Shown here piece after piece: positions 33,561-46,111 of a stretch of DNA of 64,000 nt. Under the pieces are notes generated by a model. That model was not told where the DNA came from. It searched no databases and worked only from the letters and a program-made list of their open reading frames with translations. The stretch is from Nageia nagi (taxonomy: Eukaryota; Pinophyta): contig JBITNC010000001.1 in assembly GCA_050084985.1 (NCBI GenBank), forward strand, positions 183,644,001-183,708,000, given 5' to 3'. Made by a program: the position numbers and the translations under genes. Positions within the stretch are counted from its first letter, which is position 1; each line of letters opens with the position of its first letter.

Positions 33561-34499
33561 TGTACATCATCCCCACATGCATAAACCAAACCACAGTAAA
33601 CTAAGCCCAATCATCCTCTTGCATTATCCTTTATAATAGTTACCAAAACATCCTAAAATGATGTCTTATTCTTAATGGAACCTCCCTCTCCTACTTAATC
33701 ACACTACATTCATAACACTCATGCCCCAAAAATTTCTAAAAAAGAAGAAGAGAAAAACCCAAATGATATTTTCTTATTACTTCTATCTCAAAAACCATAA
33801 AGGTTTTACTACTTCATTCATAACCTTTCCATAAAGTAACAAAGGTATTAGCATTTCAACCTAGAAACAATAATACCTTTTTTGCTTCACCCTAAATTTT
33901 CCCCTAAATGGTAAAGATATATCATTCCTTACAAGGATACAATGAAGTTTAATCATTTCCATATTTGGAAATATTGGTAGAGTAATGCTATTTTATCCTA
34001 CCATAACAAAAACATAAAAAACTAAATAAAATTTATTTTTTTAATAAAAATTATAACCAAAAATTTATCATCTAAATTAATCTCATTAGTTTCATTCACT
34101 AAATCTATATTTCTTTACCTTAATCTAGCTTTTGTTTGTTTTAACTAAAAATTATAAAATAAAGCTTGGTTTAATAAGAGCCTCTCCACCCCAACTCCTC
34201 CCATTTGTATTTGGTGTATTTTCCATATTAATAGCCTTATTAGATGTCCACTCATTCACTACCAACTCATGAAGTAATAATTTGATAACTTATACACATA
34301 AAGTCAACTCAACAATACATAAATGAGGTAATAAAGTGCAAGTTCATCCTTTTTAAAATGGCTCTAATAAAAAAACATATTTAATTATTTACGTGAATGG
34401 TTTATTGCCATGATCTCAAATGGTTAGTCATTTTCCATACTTAAATGGTTAGCCATTTAATGCATTGCACTTTGACCATCTTATCATGTGTACACATGT
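33561..34499. other. AT-rich stretch without recognised genes
   Basis: The first about 150 bp on the minus strand may be the start of the plant-mobile-domain remnant (LLWFGLCMWG). Nothing else is recognised. Short AAATGGTTA/TAACCATTT words begin at about 34395 and continue into the tandem duplication. Confidence 0.35.
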
Positions 34500-35600
34500 C
34501 ATTTCACCCTCTTAACCATGGCTACACTTAATATGGAAAAATAATACTCAATATTCATCTTTCCACTTAGATGAAAATAGTCACATCTTCCAACTTCATC
34601 AAATTCCAACATTTCCCTCACTTGGAGGGGTAAAATAGAAACTTGAAAGAGTGAGGTATAAGTTTCAACTAATTCCAACTTTTCAAACTTCATCAAATCT
34701 ACACGTCAGTTGAAAACACTAGGTTAAGTCATGACCAATTCCAAGTTTTCAAGTCAACACATGCCATCCAAGAAAATACCATTACCAATTATAAACTCCC
34801 CTCTCTTATTTTTGCATTGCATTACATCATCATATAACACAACACAAAAAGGGGCAAATATATATATAAAAAAATACCCTTCACAAATACTCTATCCTAC
34901 AAAAATCCACCATCCCCATAAGTGGTCAACCACTTCCAAGAAATGGTTAACCAATTCTCATAAATTGTTAAGTATTTCCTATTAAGAAGTCAAATAGTTG
35001 TCATCATGTTCCTCTCCTAAATGGTTAATTATTTCTTGTCAAATGTACGCATTTCATTTCACCCTCTTAGCCATGCCTGCACTTGAGGAGGGGGGGATAA
35101 TTCTCAATACTAATCTTTCCACTAAAATGAAAATATGCACATCTTCCAACATCATCACATTCCATTATTTCCCTCACTTGTTGGGGCATAGAAACTTGAA
35201 AGCAACAAGTCTAAGTCATAATTGGTTCTAATATTTCAAGCCTCAACAAATTTACACTTCATGTGAAAAATTAAGCAAAGTCATGACCAATTCCAAGTTT
35301 TCAAGTCAATACATGACATCTAGGAAAGAGCCATTACCAACTACAAACTCCCTCTCTTATTTTTATATTGCATTGCATTGTCATATAATGCAACTTAAAA
35401 AAAAAGGATAAAATATAGATACATAAAATACACACCCTTCACTAATACTCCATCTTACAAAAATCCACCATCATCATAAGTGGTTAACCACTCACAACAA
35501 ACATGCAACCACTTCTCTAAATGGTTAACTACTTCTCTCAAACGTTTAACTATTTTTTGTTAAAAAGTTAAAAAATTATCATCATGCTTTCTCTCTAGTC
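34500..35600. repeat. 555-bp tandem duplication
   Basis: Unit 1 (34500-35054) and unit 2 (35055-35600) align along their whole length: both open CATTTCACCCTCTTA and share the blocks TTTCCCTCACTTG, TCATGACCAATTCCAAGTTT and ACAAAAATCCACCATC. Many substitutions and small indels show an old duplication. Each unit ends with several copies of near-palindromic AAATGGTTAACCATTT-type words. Small plus-strand ORFs (34731-34985, 34998-35231) are not conserved between units. Confidence 0.8.
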
Positions 35601-38340
35601 AATCATGCACAAACATGACTTGAATATAGAAAAAAATTAATAAAACTCAATTTTGAGCATTCTCACCTACTCCTACCAAAAGAAGTCAATGAATAATCAT
35701 AAAAAGAGCAATAAAATAATTTATAAACCATATGGAAGTGTGAAAGTTGATAATCTGCTAGGGTGTTATGAGAATTGGCATAAACTACACATCTTTTAAG
35801 TTTTACATATACTATTATTAATATTATATGTACTTATTATGTCATGGATATTTCATCATCTTAGTTAGCTTATTCTTCAAACACTTGTATTAATTTGGTC
35901 ATGTGTTTTATTATTCCATATCTTAACAAGTCCCCAAAAACATTGCTATAATAAATTTTATATCTTATTGTGTTATTTCTAAGCTTTTTTATCATAGGAA
36001 AGAAAATAATAAAGGCTTCACTAGTTATCATGGTAAATGATTAATAGTTTACAAAATGGTTAAGCATTTCAGTTATAGGTACAAACCACAACCGAATCCA
36101 ACAAAATAACTTCCATTATCATAAATAAAGTAATCAAAAGGTGTTTCTTAACATCACTTTCGATTCAAATTTATCTACTTCAAATTTTTAATGAAAGAAA
36201 CTTTGACCAATCTTTCTTAGTTAATCTAACAAATCTATACATTTTAATATATTAAAGTTTAATCACCTTTGGATTTGAGAGTGAAAAAGCAATTAAACAC
36301 CATGAAATCATAATCTACATTTTATTTTAAGGTATTTGACCTACATAATAATGATTAATACCTTGAACGAGCATCTAAAATAATATTTGTGATCGATGAA
36401 TATAAGTTTATCTTATTATTTTTCGTACCAAATACTTATGTTCTAAGGTAACATATATGATCGTTTGAAGGTAAAAATAGAAAAATAGTAATGATTTTAA
36501 AAATTATAAATAAAAAAAATGATCCAAATGGTATTGAAATTCTATGCGATATTTTTTATAAGTGTAAAATAAAAAATAAAAAATATGAAAATATCTTGCT
36601 TTTTCCTTCCTTAGGAAAAATAATTTAACAAATTATCTCCATATTATATTTTTGGTTTCTTGAATAGTCTATGGTATGATATTCATAACTTATTTCTTTT
36701 TCTACCATTCCTTGCATGGAATTATCATATGCATCAAAGTTCTTATCTTTCTAATAAGATTTTTTATTTTTATTTCTAAAATAATTTATATTTTAAATTT
36801 CATCAACCATGCTTCATAAGGGGAAACATCCATCTGACAAGTTCATTCTTTACTAACATGTATCTAATGAATTATACTTACTTCTATAGATATTATCTAT
36901 ATTGGATTATCAAAAAGTCCTATAAGCACTTGAATTTTATAAAAGATTCAAGTCAAAGGTTGATGAATGTATCTTTTTATCATTTTTCTCTTTCAAGATA
37001 AAGTATGTGTTCTACTTTAGCTCTTCTCAATTTAAAAGAGGAAAATATAGACACATAATTTCAATCCTTAATTTTATATATTTTTATTTATTACACATGT
37101 GTTATATTTATTGACTTGTATAATCATTGTTTCTTCACTTTCAAGGAACCTTTGTACCTACTATTTTCAATATTTAAGGAGTAAAACTTACATTCATTTA
37201 GAATGACATATTTGGTGACTTAGTTTTATCTTTCCATACCTATGAAAGAGAATATTAAATATACATTAACTTAGCCTTATTGAAAAGGAATATAATCATG
37301 TTCACTCACCAATTTCTAATAAAAAAAAAATTGATTTACACCATTTTCTTGACAAAGAGGATTAATTATTGTTATATTAATGTTGAAATATCATTGGCAT
37401 AACATAGATTATCATTTATCTCCATGCTTAAATTACATTTTTGTTATTACTTGATCTAATAATTGTTGAATTGAAGGTCTTTCAATGTTCATCTCACTTG
37501 AGATTCAAATACAACCATTTTAATAACATCCAAAGTGAAACCCCTACTATTGGTGTTTCTTGATACACCTCCTACTAAAGAAGGTTAAAGTGGTATATGA
37601 TCATCCTAAAGAGTTACAATATGCTACAAAATGAAGTTGTAGCTATTAAGAATCAAAAGGACAAACAATCCCATATTTTTTTAAAGTACCAATCCATATT
37701 TTATACAAAACAAATCAATTAATTTCAATGCTATTATTACAATTAAATTTATTTATTATATATCTATTTTATTACATATTTAATATGCTATTTCATTATT
37801 ATTTTATAAATTTATGTACAAGTAAAAAATAATTAATATACTAGTTATATACGCTTAAACCTTTTGAGACAATACCAATTCAAATGTTAATATACTAGTT
37901 ATATAGATGTCTTATGTGGAAAATAATATATTAATCATAAAAATGTACCAGTAATAAATAATTAATAACAAAATCTAACTATTTTATACAATTATTATGG
38001 TTGCAATAAGTAAAAATAAAGTAAATACATGTAAGAACAACATAAAATTGAGTGGTAAAGTTGTAGGATTTACATTGAAAGGTATAATCCTTATGAATTA
38101 TTGAATCCTAAGTCCTTTGTTTAAATTGTCGAAATAAAAATTACATAAATGAAAATGCCTAGATAAAAAATGACTTCATGTGATGGGAAAATAGAGAGTA
38201 TGAAGGTGGCAAGATGATTTGTGAGAAAAAAATGTTATGATGATTTATTCGAATATTATAATAAGATTTTATAGTGGCATTAATTTAAATTATTGTGATC
38301 ATGCAAAAACAGAATTATAACTTAAAGAATGTTGTTATAG
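35601..38340. other. AT-rich DNA, nothing recognised
   Basis: About 2.7 kb without coding motifs on either strand, apart from short homopolymer and AT-rich low-complexity tracts. Possibly very old transposon sequence. Confidence 0.4.
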
Positions 38341-38565
38341 TCTGTTATTACAATACTTGGAGAAGCTATCCAGGCAGTGTCTGCTCATGGCTGTCGTATA
38401 TTTGAAGGCCAATGGCGGCAACCTTTTAGAAGACTTTAATACATTCATTTTGTTTAATGGCATTGAATGTTCTGTTCGTGTTAAAGGATTTTACAGCCAC
38501 TGCCATCAATCTCTGTGGATTCGGCCGTATCTTGTCTGTACTTCACTTGCACTTGTGCATTGAAT
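38341..38565. other. Short GC-richer island, possible old exon
   Basis: About 220 bp with clearly higher GC than its AT-rich surroundings, ending sharply at about 38560. Plus frame 38357-38563 is open for 68 codons (MEKLSRQCLLMAVVYLKANG...), but neither strand gives a protein I recognise. It could be a captured gene fragment or a decayed exon. Confidence 0.3.
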
Positions 38566-40064
38566 AAAAAATTAAAATGAACATGCATTACATAAATGAT
38601 ATAAATAGACCGTATAATACAATAACTCATATCTTAGTTTACCTAACCCTTCTATACTTTCACCTTTATATAAATATTGTTATTATTAAAATAACATTAA
38701 AGTTTATTAATTTTATCTTTATCTTTCAAAATTTATTGTATTTATCTTTATTTTGTTGGGTCTTCATGCCTTTTAACTTCCGGTTGATTATTTTTGACCC
38801 ACCACGAATATTAATAATATTTCTTTTTTTATTTCTATGATATATCATTATTTTTTTTAGGTTTATTATTATTTTTCTTTTAATTGTTCATCATTTTACT
38901 ACCATTTATCATTTTATTCGTGTTTCTCATTATTATGAAAGTTAGTATTATTAGTTACTCATGTTGATTATCTTACAAAGAATTATTATTCACATATAAT
39001 TTACTATTTATGATTATTTATCATTTTTAACTTATATTTTTCATGAAGGTAAAATGTGGATAAACACATATACACATATATTACATGGCCTTTGGCTTAT
39101 AAAGTCATGTTCCTTTCTTGAATCATCCTCTTGAAATCAATGTTGTTGTCCAAGTACAAGTATATTGTGTAATCGTTAACCATCTTTCTTATATAATACA
39201 TAGTATCTCTCATACCATCTATAGGTAAATAAAATGATATTTGTGGAAATAATTAATACTATTTGTAAATGAGATGTAAATAAATGAGAGATATGACAAT
39301 ACAAGTGTAGTATGACAACTATGACATAGTAGATATCTAAGTTAACAAATATCAAATGAACATATCAATCATGTGCTAATTTAGTATAAAATGATTTTCT
39401 ATTTATTATAAAATTATATGTATGGTATCCATACAAAATATTATTTAAATTTGCAAATATCTAGACTATTGTGCTAGTCATGTGATAGTCAAAGCTAATC
39501 TCTCCAATCATAATTATATCTAGAATTATCTTGAGATTAATAATACTTTCTTATTATTATGGAATGTCGACTAATATTCTTCTTTCTTCTTTTGCAAGGT
39601 ATAAAAGGAGGAGAAGGGCAAGACATTCCCTATCTTTAGATCCAAACACAATCTGGATAAGTTCAGATTGAGATCACACCACTAATACTACTTCTCATAG
39701 TGTCTCTCGATACCACCTATTTGAAGGATAGATTATACACTTGTGTATGATTGAATTATCTTTCATTTAATTTCAATATTATTCAAGATAAGAATTGTTA
39801 ATTTTTAAGCTTTGTAAATTCATGGGTTTTGAGAATTTAAAACGATGAAGGGGAGCAAGGAGAGAGTGGAGAGCAAGGGGGGGATAGGGGGTTTGGTGCT
39901 GTGGCAGGTAGCAGGGACGAGGATGGTTCAGTTCCTGAGGTTCAGGTGAGTACAAATTCTATAGGCAAGATTTCATAAAAATCAGTCTTGGAGGTGAGGA
40001 TTAATCCAAAACTGTTGGATCCAGTTGATCATTTAGATCTGAATATGATAAATAAAAAATTATT
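38566..40064. other. AT-rich DNA, possible LTR-like end near 39600
   Basis: Mostly AT-rich. At 39601-39606 TATAAA within GGTATAAAAGGAGGAG is followed by a less AT-rich stretch to about 39730, like the TATA box and R region of an LTR, but no partner copy was found. About 39845-39950 is purine-rich and may be the start of the LINE ORF1 remnant that follows. Confidence 0.35.
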
Positions 40065-40445
40065 TCCTATGCCCAAGTGACAAGAGGAACAAATGTATCT
40101 CCTTTGGAAACATGCTTCAATCTTTAAGCTACGAAGGGGAAGCTTAAGATTCCTCTTGAAATTATCAAGATCATAATGGAGGAAGGTGCTCTAAATCTTG
40201 TTGGTAAGTTCCTAGGACCACGTTCGAACATAGACTATGTGAGAGAATGGGCTTTTCAAAAATGGAAAATGAGTGGGAGGTTTGACACAGTCGCTCTTCC
40301 GATTGGATTCTTTTTTATTAAGTTTTATCTGGGGGAAGAGCTTCAAAACGTTTTGTATGGTGGACCATGGATATTTGGAAAAAGAGCTTTATTTTTGAAG
40401 AAATGGGTTCTAGATTTTGATCCAAATACCCAAGTCATTACAAAT
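40065..40445 (+). pseudogene. LINE ORF1 remnant with DUF4283 domain
   Basis: From 40065 the frame reads SYAQVTRGTNVSPLETCFNL, a TAA, then GKLKIPLEIIKIIMEEGALN, LVGKFLGPRSNIDYVREWAF, QKWKMSGRFDTVALPIGFFF, and NVLYGGPWIFGKRALFLKKW ending at FDPNTQV. This is the DUF4283 domain, a nucleic-acid-binding module in ORF1 of plant LINEs and related gag-like proteins (family 'LVGKFLGxRPxIDxVRxWV...GGPWxxGKxxLxLxKWxPxFDP'). After about 40445 the similarity stops; the zinc knuckle and ORF2 are absent. It is not obviously linked to the LINE at 443-1376. Confidence 0.7.
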
Positions 40446-41399
40446 CTTGATAATGACTGGGTATTTCCCTTATTAATGAACCTCATAAACATAGAAAGAC
40501 ATGATGAACATGAAATACTAAAGAACATAAAATATATAGCTATATACATGAATTACATGATAAAATATTATAAGAACTCCAACATGAAACACAAGGGACC
40601 AGGTATGAAATTATATAATACCAAATAAAAAAATAGTGCAGTCTACTTCATTTTACAAACTGCTTCATTTTGCAAACTGCTTTGTTTTATAGTCACTTAA
40701 GTTATATCTATCATGCTTTGTTCTTCTATTTTATGAACATAAATAACTTAGCTTACACTCTTAGGAATTGTATTGTATTTAAAGCAAAATATTTTATTGT
40801 AAAAGGTTCTCAGAGCCCTTTCAAATGAACATTTTTTAATAATTCAAATTTACTTTTTATATATATATAACAAAGAGTGAAGAATATGAGAATCATATAA
40901 GATAACAATGATCATGAATCAAAATAAAAAATCATAGAACTTGTCATTAATCATAAATGTAAACACAAATAAAAAATGATGAGGAATAAATAGAGGAAAT
41001 AAAGGACATCTTCTTATGATGTCACCATGACATGAGTGCATGGAGGATCTTTTATCGTTGTAAAGATAGAAATGAGAAGTGGTTATGCCCTAAGTAATGA
41101 TTGGACTTTAAAAAGTTAATCAAATCATAAAAAAGTATGAAAGCCTCAAATAAATGATTAGTAGCTTGATATCTTCATGGGGTTGTCATGATGGTTTTAA
41201 TGCCCTAAAGACTAAACAAGGGTGAAATTTTTAAAAAAATCTAAAATAGTACAAAAAGCATTGATATAAATAAAATAAAATGATATTTTCAATGATAATT
41301 GAATGATTTTTATAAGAAAAAGTTGTTATTCTTAATTTTCAATTTTTTTTTTTGTTTTAAACTTGAAGATTATCATCAAAGTTGGTGTAATGACTAAAT
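40446..41399. other. AT-rich stretch, nothing recognised
   Basis: No coding or repeat feature could be supported. It separates the LINE ORF1 remnant from the gypsy remnant. Confidence 0.4.
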
Positions 41400-44300
41400 T
41401 TCTTACCAAATTATGATCAATAAAATAAGTTTATGAATAATTACTTATTGGTAAATTATTTAATACTTTGGTGAGATGTTATGCTTAGGTTGAAACATGA
41501 GCTCTTAGAGAGTAGAGTGTCTAACTTGAAATCATATTCTTTTAATCCTTATTCGATAAATTTAATTTCTATTTCATATTTCTTAAAAAGGATTGATACT
41601 TCCCAAGACCTATTGTATTTTATAGGTATTGAAGAACCTACTAAACTTGGCAAAAGATAATCATTAAAGCCTTATTCTAATTAAATATTATTTTGGCGTC
41701 ATGAGGTGGTATTTAATTCAAAAATAAAGTTGTAAATTTAAATCATTCATTACCCTCATAAATGTGGTCGGTGCATTTCACAAACCAAATAGTAAAATAA
41801 GTCATTCAAACAAACCTTGTCTTATCTTGAAGGTTATCTTCCAAATGTCTTATGCCTTTATTATCATTTAATGATAACCCACTCCTCAAGTCCAACTTAG
41901 AGAGAAAGAGTTTTCCCCATGCAACTAATCTAATATATCATCTATCTGAGGCAAAGGATAACTATTTTTTATAGTTATTTTGTTTAATGCCTAAAAATCA
42001 ATACATATTCTCCTAGAACCATCCTTCTTTAGAACTAGAATAATAGGTGATCCACAAGAAGATGTGGTTGGTATAATCACACCTTGATCCATAAGTTTAT
42101 GAATCTAATTTTTAATCTCCTCACAATACAAAACTAATTGATGATATAAACCTATGTTTGGTAGAGGTCCATCAAGTAACAATTGAATCTCATGTTGAAT
42201 TTCTTGTTTTGGTGGCAATCCCTTTTGTTCAACAAATATTTCCTGAAACTCCTACATAAGAGCCTTCACTTAATCTAATTGTTTTCTCAATATAGGTGTT
42301 GTTAGAAATATTGATATTTTCATGCAATCCATGTTGAATGCCTGCTTTAATCCTCCTTGATCAATATCATAAAGAACCAAAAGTACAAAATTCTTACTAG
42401 AATTGATCATCCATTTTATTGACTAGTTATAACTAAAGTCATCTTTTTCTTACTCTTATGGGTACAAAATTTAAAATTAAACACCATATTTAATAAACCA
42501 ATACTTATTTTCTCTCCTAAAATAAATAGCATCTCTATCTTAGAAATGAGGATTCCCAAAAACTACACCATAAATATTCAAAGGTACTACATCAACTACC
42601 ACTTTATCAATGTATCTTGCATTAATAGAAAATTTTAACTTATACTATTTTGTAACTTACAACTTTGTATCATTACGAACCCATACCAAAGGATATGGAT
42701 TTGGATGATCATAAGTCTTCAACCCTAATTTAGTCACCAAGCTTTCTACAATCAAGTTAGCTTAACAATGAAAATAAAAATATTGAATCAATCCTTATCT
42801 TGTTTAATTGGATTTTAAGATGGAAAAGTTGCACCTTTTTCTCTTCAATAATATTTGAATCTTCAATTGTATCACTACTACACTTAACCAATTTTGCATC
42901 ATACCATATGTTAATCCATAGTATTCTTAAAAAAAACTTATATAAATTATGATGTATCAATTGATGATAAGGGTACTATAAAAAAGATATCATTTGTTGC
43001 ATCAATTATAATATCATCCATTACATCATCTATCAATGTTCAGAGCATCAAATAATTAATGTTTACAAGATGTATAAAGCATCAATTATAGTGTTAAAAT
43101 AAAAGGATGTAAGGCAAAGGTGAATTGATCTAGTTATCATATTCCATATGAAGATTTCTTATTTGCATCATGCATCTTATCAAACAATTAACGTGTCTTC
43201 TCTACACTTCCATATTTTGCTTATATGTCTACCAGGGTACTTACAACCATAACATCCTACAAAAAATTAGTTTTAAAGAGTCATTGATGTATGTATAAAC
43301 CCTTTTGTAAATCTCTTATTTTGGTGCATGCTTTGAGGATGTTGTGAAAGGTGAATTCATATGGTTTGACTACTGGTAGTGCTTATTGCATTTAGTGAAA
43401 TAGTTTCAATGCTTATCAAGAAAATCCATATATTTGGTAACCTAAAATTATCATATTTCATGAGAAGATGTGTCATTTGATCATATAGTCAAAAATTTCA
43501 CAAGCATACACCAAACTTTGTAGATGTCCACCAAACTTTATGGGTATATTATATACTATCGATATGGGTGGTTGAAGCATGCAATAGATATTTTTCTTAC
43601 TATAAAATATAGATACACACTACTTTATATGCTCTTCAACATGTCTTTAGCTCTTGCAAACCTACATCACAAATAATTCCCTTATAAAGGGCAAGCTCTT
43701 TCATTCACTCATCAATGATATCATACCTACCATTAAAAATTAACCATCGATCAAGGGAATGCATTAATGATCAATAGCAGATCATGCCATGATCTATATG
43801 CATGGTCCATGTCTTTTTTCTATTCTTTTTTGACTTGACATATTATTTGATGCAATCAATACATCAACCAATACGTCACTCTATACATCAATCCATACAT
43901 CAAAAAAATTAGTTTAACATAGATTGATGTAGACATACATAAAGTGATGAATCTTACATTATGGCATTAAAATACAATTATATGATGTATGGTATGATGC
44001 AAAATCACTAAAATGTACTAGTGTATATGGACTATAGGACAATTCAATCCCTCATCCACATCAAAAATTCCCTTAATTTCTTAACACTTTATGACCATTG
44101 TATTCTTATTTTCCTTATTATTTTTCTTGAAGCAATGCAATTATGGATGTAACTTACAACATCTCTCTTCCACATGGCCATGTTTAGCACAATGAACCTT
44201 ATCAACTTTGTTCTTTGTGGTATTGGTATTCTTATTCTCTATATGCTTATCCTTACCTTTATCTTGATATTTCCCTTTATCTTGTTGAACCCTTTGATTC

Positions 44301-44808
44301 TAATTATACTTAAAGTTTTCATAATGTTGTTTATGTTTCCCATCCTCTTCCAAATATTGATCTTGTGCACTCACTTGATCAAGATTAGTAGGATTAAATA
44401 ACATAATAGTATTTTTCATATGACTATGTAAACCCCCAATGTATTTCATCAACACCTAAGGATCTTTGAGAGGTATACCAATTAAGGTAGCTTGCTTCAT
44501 AAATTTTATAGTGTATTCTTGAACAAATTATCATCTTTGTTGTCTAAAAAATTACTATTTAATCATTTTTTTATTATGATTACCTAAAGGATAGAATTGA
44601 TCTCTAAGTTCTTAAATTCATCCTAAGAAGAAATAGGTGGTTGATTTTCATGTTGAATTTCACATGAATCTCCCACCATATCAATGCGTGACCACTCATT
44701 TTAAATCTTGCTAAAGAAAGTTTTTTAACATCCTTAACAACACCTTGAATTTGGAAATATACCTTTAATTACTGTAACTAATAATTCAACTTATTTGCAT
44801 CAAATTTT
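41400..44808 (-). pseudogene. Ty3/gypsy gag-protease-RT remnant
   Basis: In minus-strand order: gag from 44808 (FDANKLNY, then ARFKMSGHALIWWEIHVKF and TLIGIPLKDP-like text), a zinc knuckle near 44165 (CAKHGHVEERC), the protease-linker block at about 42620-42535 (YIDKVVVDVVPLNIYGVVFG, family 'YVDEVExxVVPLDVCGVVLG'), and RT from about 42205 (HEIQLLLDGPLPNIGLYHQL; MDQGVIIPTTSSCGSPIILV; LKKDGSRRICIDF; KNSYPLPQIDDILD; KLDLRSGYH) to NAPTTFMRVMN-like text at about 41790. Stops and frameshifts throughout. A PPR fragment (43130-43650) lies between zinc knuckle and linker, so the remnant is itself interrupted. RNase H, integrase and LTRs were not seen. Confidence 0.7.
43130..43650 (-). pseudogene. PPR gene fragment inside the gypsy remnant
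   Basis: The minus strand reads SLVDIY, then after a shift KFGVYACEIFDYMIK, NMIILGYQIYGFS, ALPVVKPYEFTFHNILKACT, KIRDLQKGLYIH, VVSTLVDI, stop, AKYGSVEKTR and LFDKMHDAN. This is about one and a half PPR units in correct order (family 'VKPxEFTFxxVLKACAxxxxLxxGxxIH' and 'LVDMYAKCGSVExAxxLFDKM'). Several stops and frameshifts. It is not contiguous with the PPR pseudogene at 25250-32290 and has a different sequence. Confidence 0.7.
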
Positions 44809-45315
44809 TTAAGGAATTGAACTATAACAAGAACAATCCTAAACTACTGAGATCACATGAAAGCTCTCAATTCACATCTAACAATATCTTAAATAAGATA
44901 ATCTCACAAAGTAACTCAATATGTAAAGTGATTCCTCCAACTAGGAGTACATCCACTAACTAGATCTTTACTTCAATCACAAATACAACTCTCTTACAAT
45001 CCTTCTAATCTCAACTTTTACACTTCTATCCTATAGCATAACTTTACTCCACAAATTGGTGTATGATCACAAACAGGGATACTTCTATTTATAGGCTAAA
45101 ATCCCTCTTTGGATCACCCTTTTATCCAGTGTACAAAAACATAACATGCACATCCTTTTACCCAAGGGGCATGCTCATGACATGGAGTGTAGGACAAGTT
45201 ACATTATCATATTCACTTAAATACTTAAGGTATCAAATGATACCCTTAAGTATTAGTGAACTTACATAGAATATTTAATAAAAACCTTTATAATAATGCA
45301 TTATACATTCCAACA
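44809..45315 (-). repeat. Copia-5 3' LTR
   Basis: 507 bp, the same length as 53073-53579, with scattered differences. It contains a minus-strand TATA box (TATAAATAG, about 45086-45094) and the family hairpin at about 45212-45257. Confidence 0.85.
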
Positions 45316-45795
45316 CTCCCCCTTAATGCAATATTGGGCTAGAGCAAGTAAGAGAGAAGAAGAAGAGAAAGTAAGAGAGTTCTCCTCCAAATAGATACAA
45401 TGAAGATGAGAAATTTTTACATATTTGTGAAGGAAGAAAGATTTAGTTTGAAACTCATTACTTTGCCAAATACAATCATTAACCATAATCAGTTTCAATG
45501 TACATAAAGTAGTCATCCAACTGGAAGTCATGAAGAGTCTCTAAGAGCCTGCATACCTGAGGTAAGTAACCTGCAATCTCAAAGGAATATGCAAGTCATA
45601 AGTAGCTCAAATAACAAAATCAATTAGATGCATTATATCCAAATCAACAAGGATAGATGAATCATACAAATGCCATCATGAACTAATCAATGGTGCACTA
45701 TAAGTCATCACAAAGATGCCATGCCAAAAACTCAGACACCTATTGTATATAAAACATGTGTTGATTATCATTATAGAATAGAGCATGCACATATG

Positions 45796-46045
45796 AGTTC
45801 CTCACATATGGATAACTGAACAGTGTCAAAAGACACATAAAAGTTCTTCACACATGGATAACTGAATAGTGCTAGATTGACAAAAAAAAATAGTATGCAC
45901 ATACGAGTTCCTCACATATGGATAACTAAATAGTGCCAAAAGACACATAAGAGTTCTTCACACATGGATAACTAAATAGTGCAAGATTGGCCAATTTGTA
46001 CAATAAGTTCCTCATGTAGAGCGAACTTACCACAAAGATGTACAA
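45796..46045 (-). repeat. Tandem repeats in the Copia-5 3' UTR
   Basis: Four units containing AGTTCCTCACATATGGATAA or close variants, then one unit of the AGTTCCTCATGTAGAGCGAA type, the same layout as in Copia-3. Confidence 0.75.
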
Positions 46046-46111
46046 CAAAATCAACACTATATAGCATAAAATCCTCCTAGGGGTGAAGTTATCATCACAA
46101 ACATGAATTCA

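Noticed and set aside
39599-39740. LTR with TATA box
   Set aside because: A TATAAA and R-like composition are present, but no second copy, primer-binding site or TG...CA ends were found.
40343-40549. Minus-strand ORF
   Set aside because: Opposite the DUF4283 reading frame, which has the recognised family motifs.
42868-44060. CACTA-type transposon around the PPR fragment
   Set aside because: CACTA words occur near 42880 and 44010, but no inverted termini or target duplication could be matched; words are too short to count.
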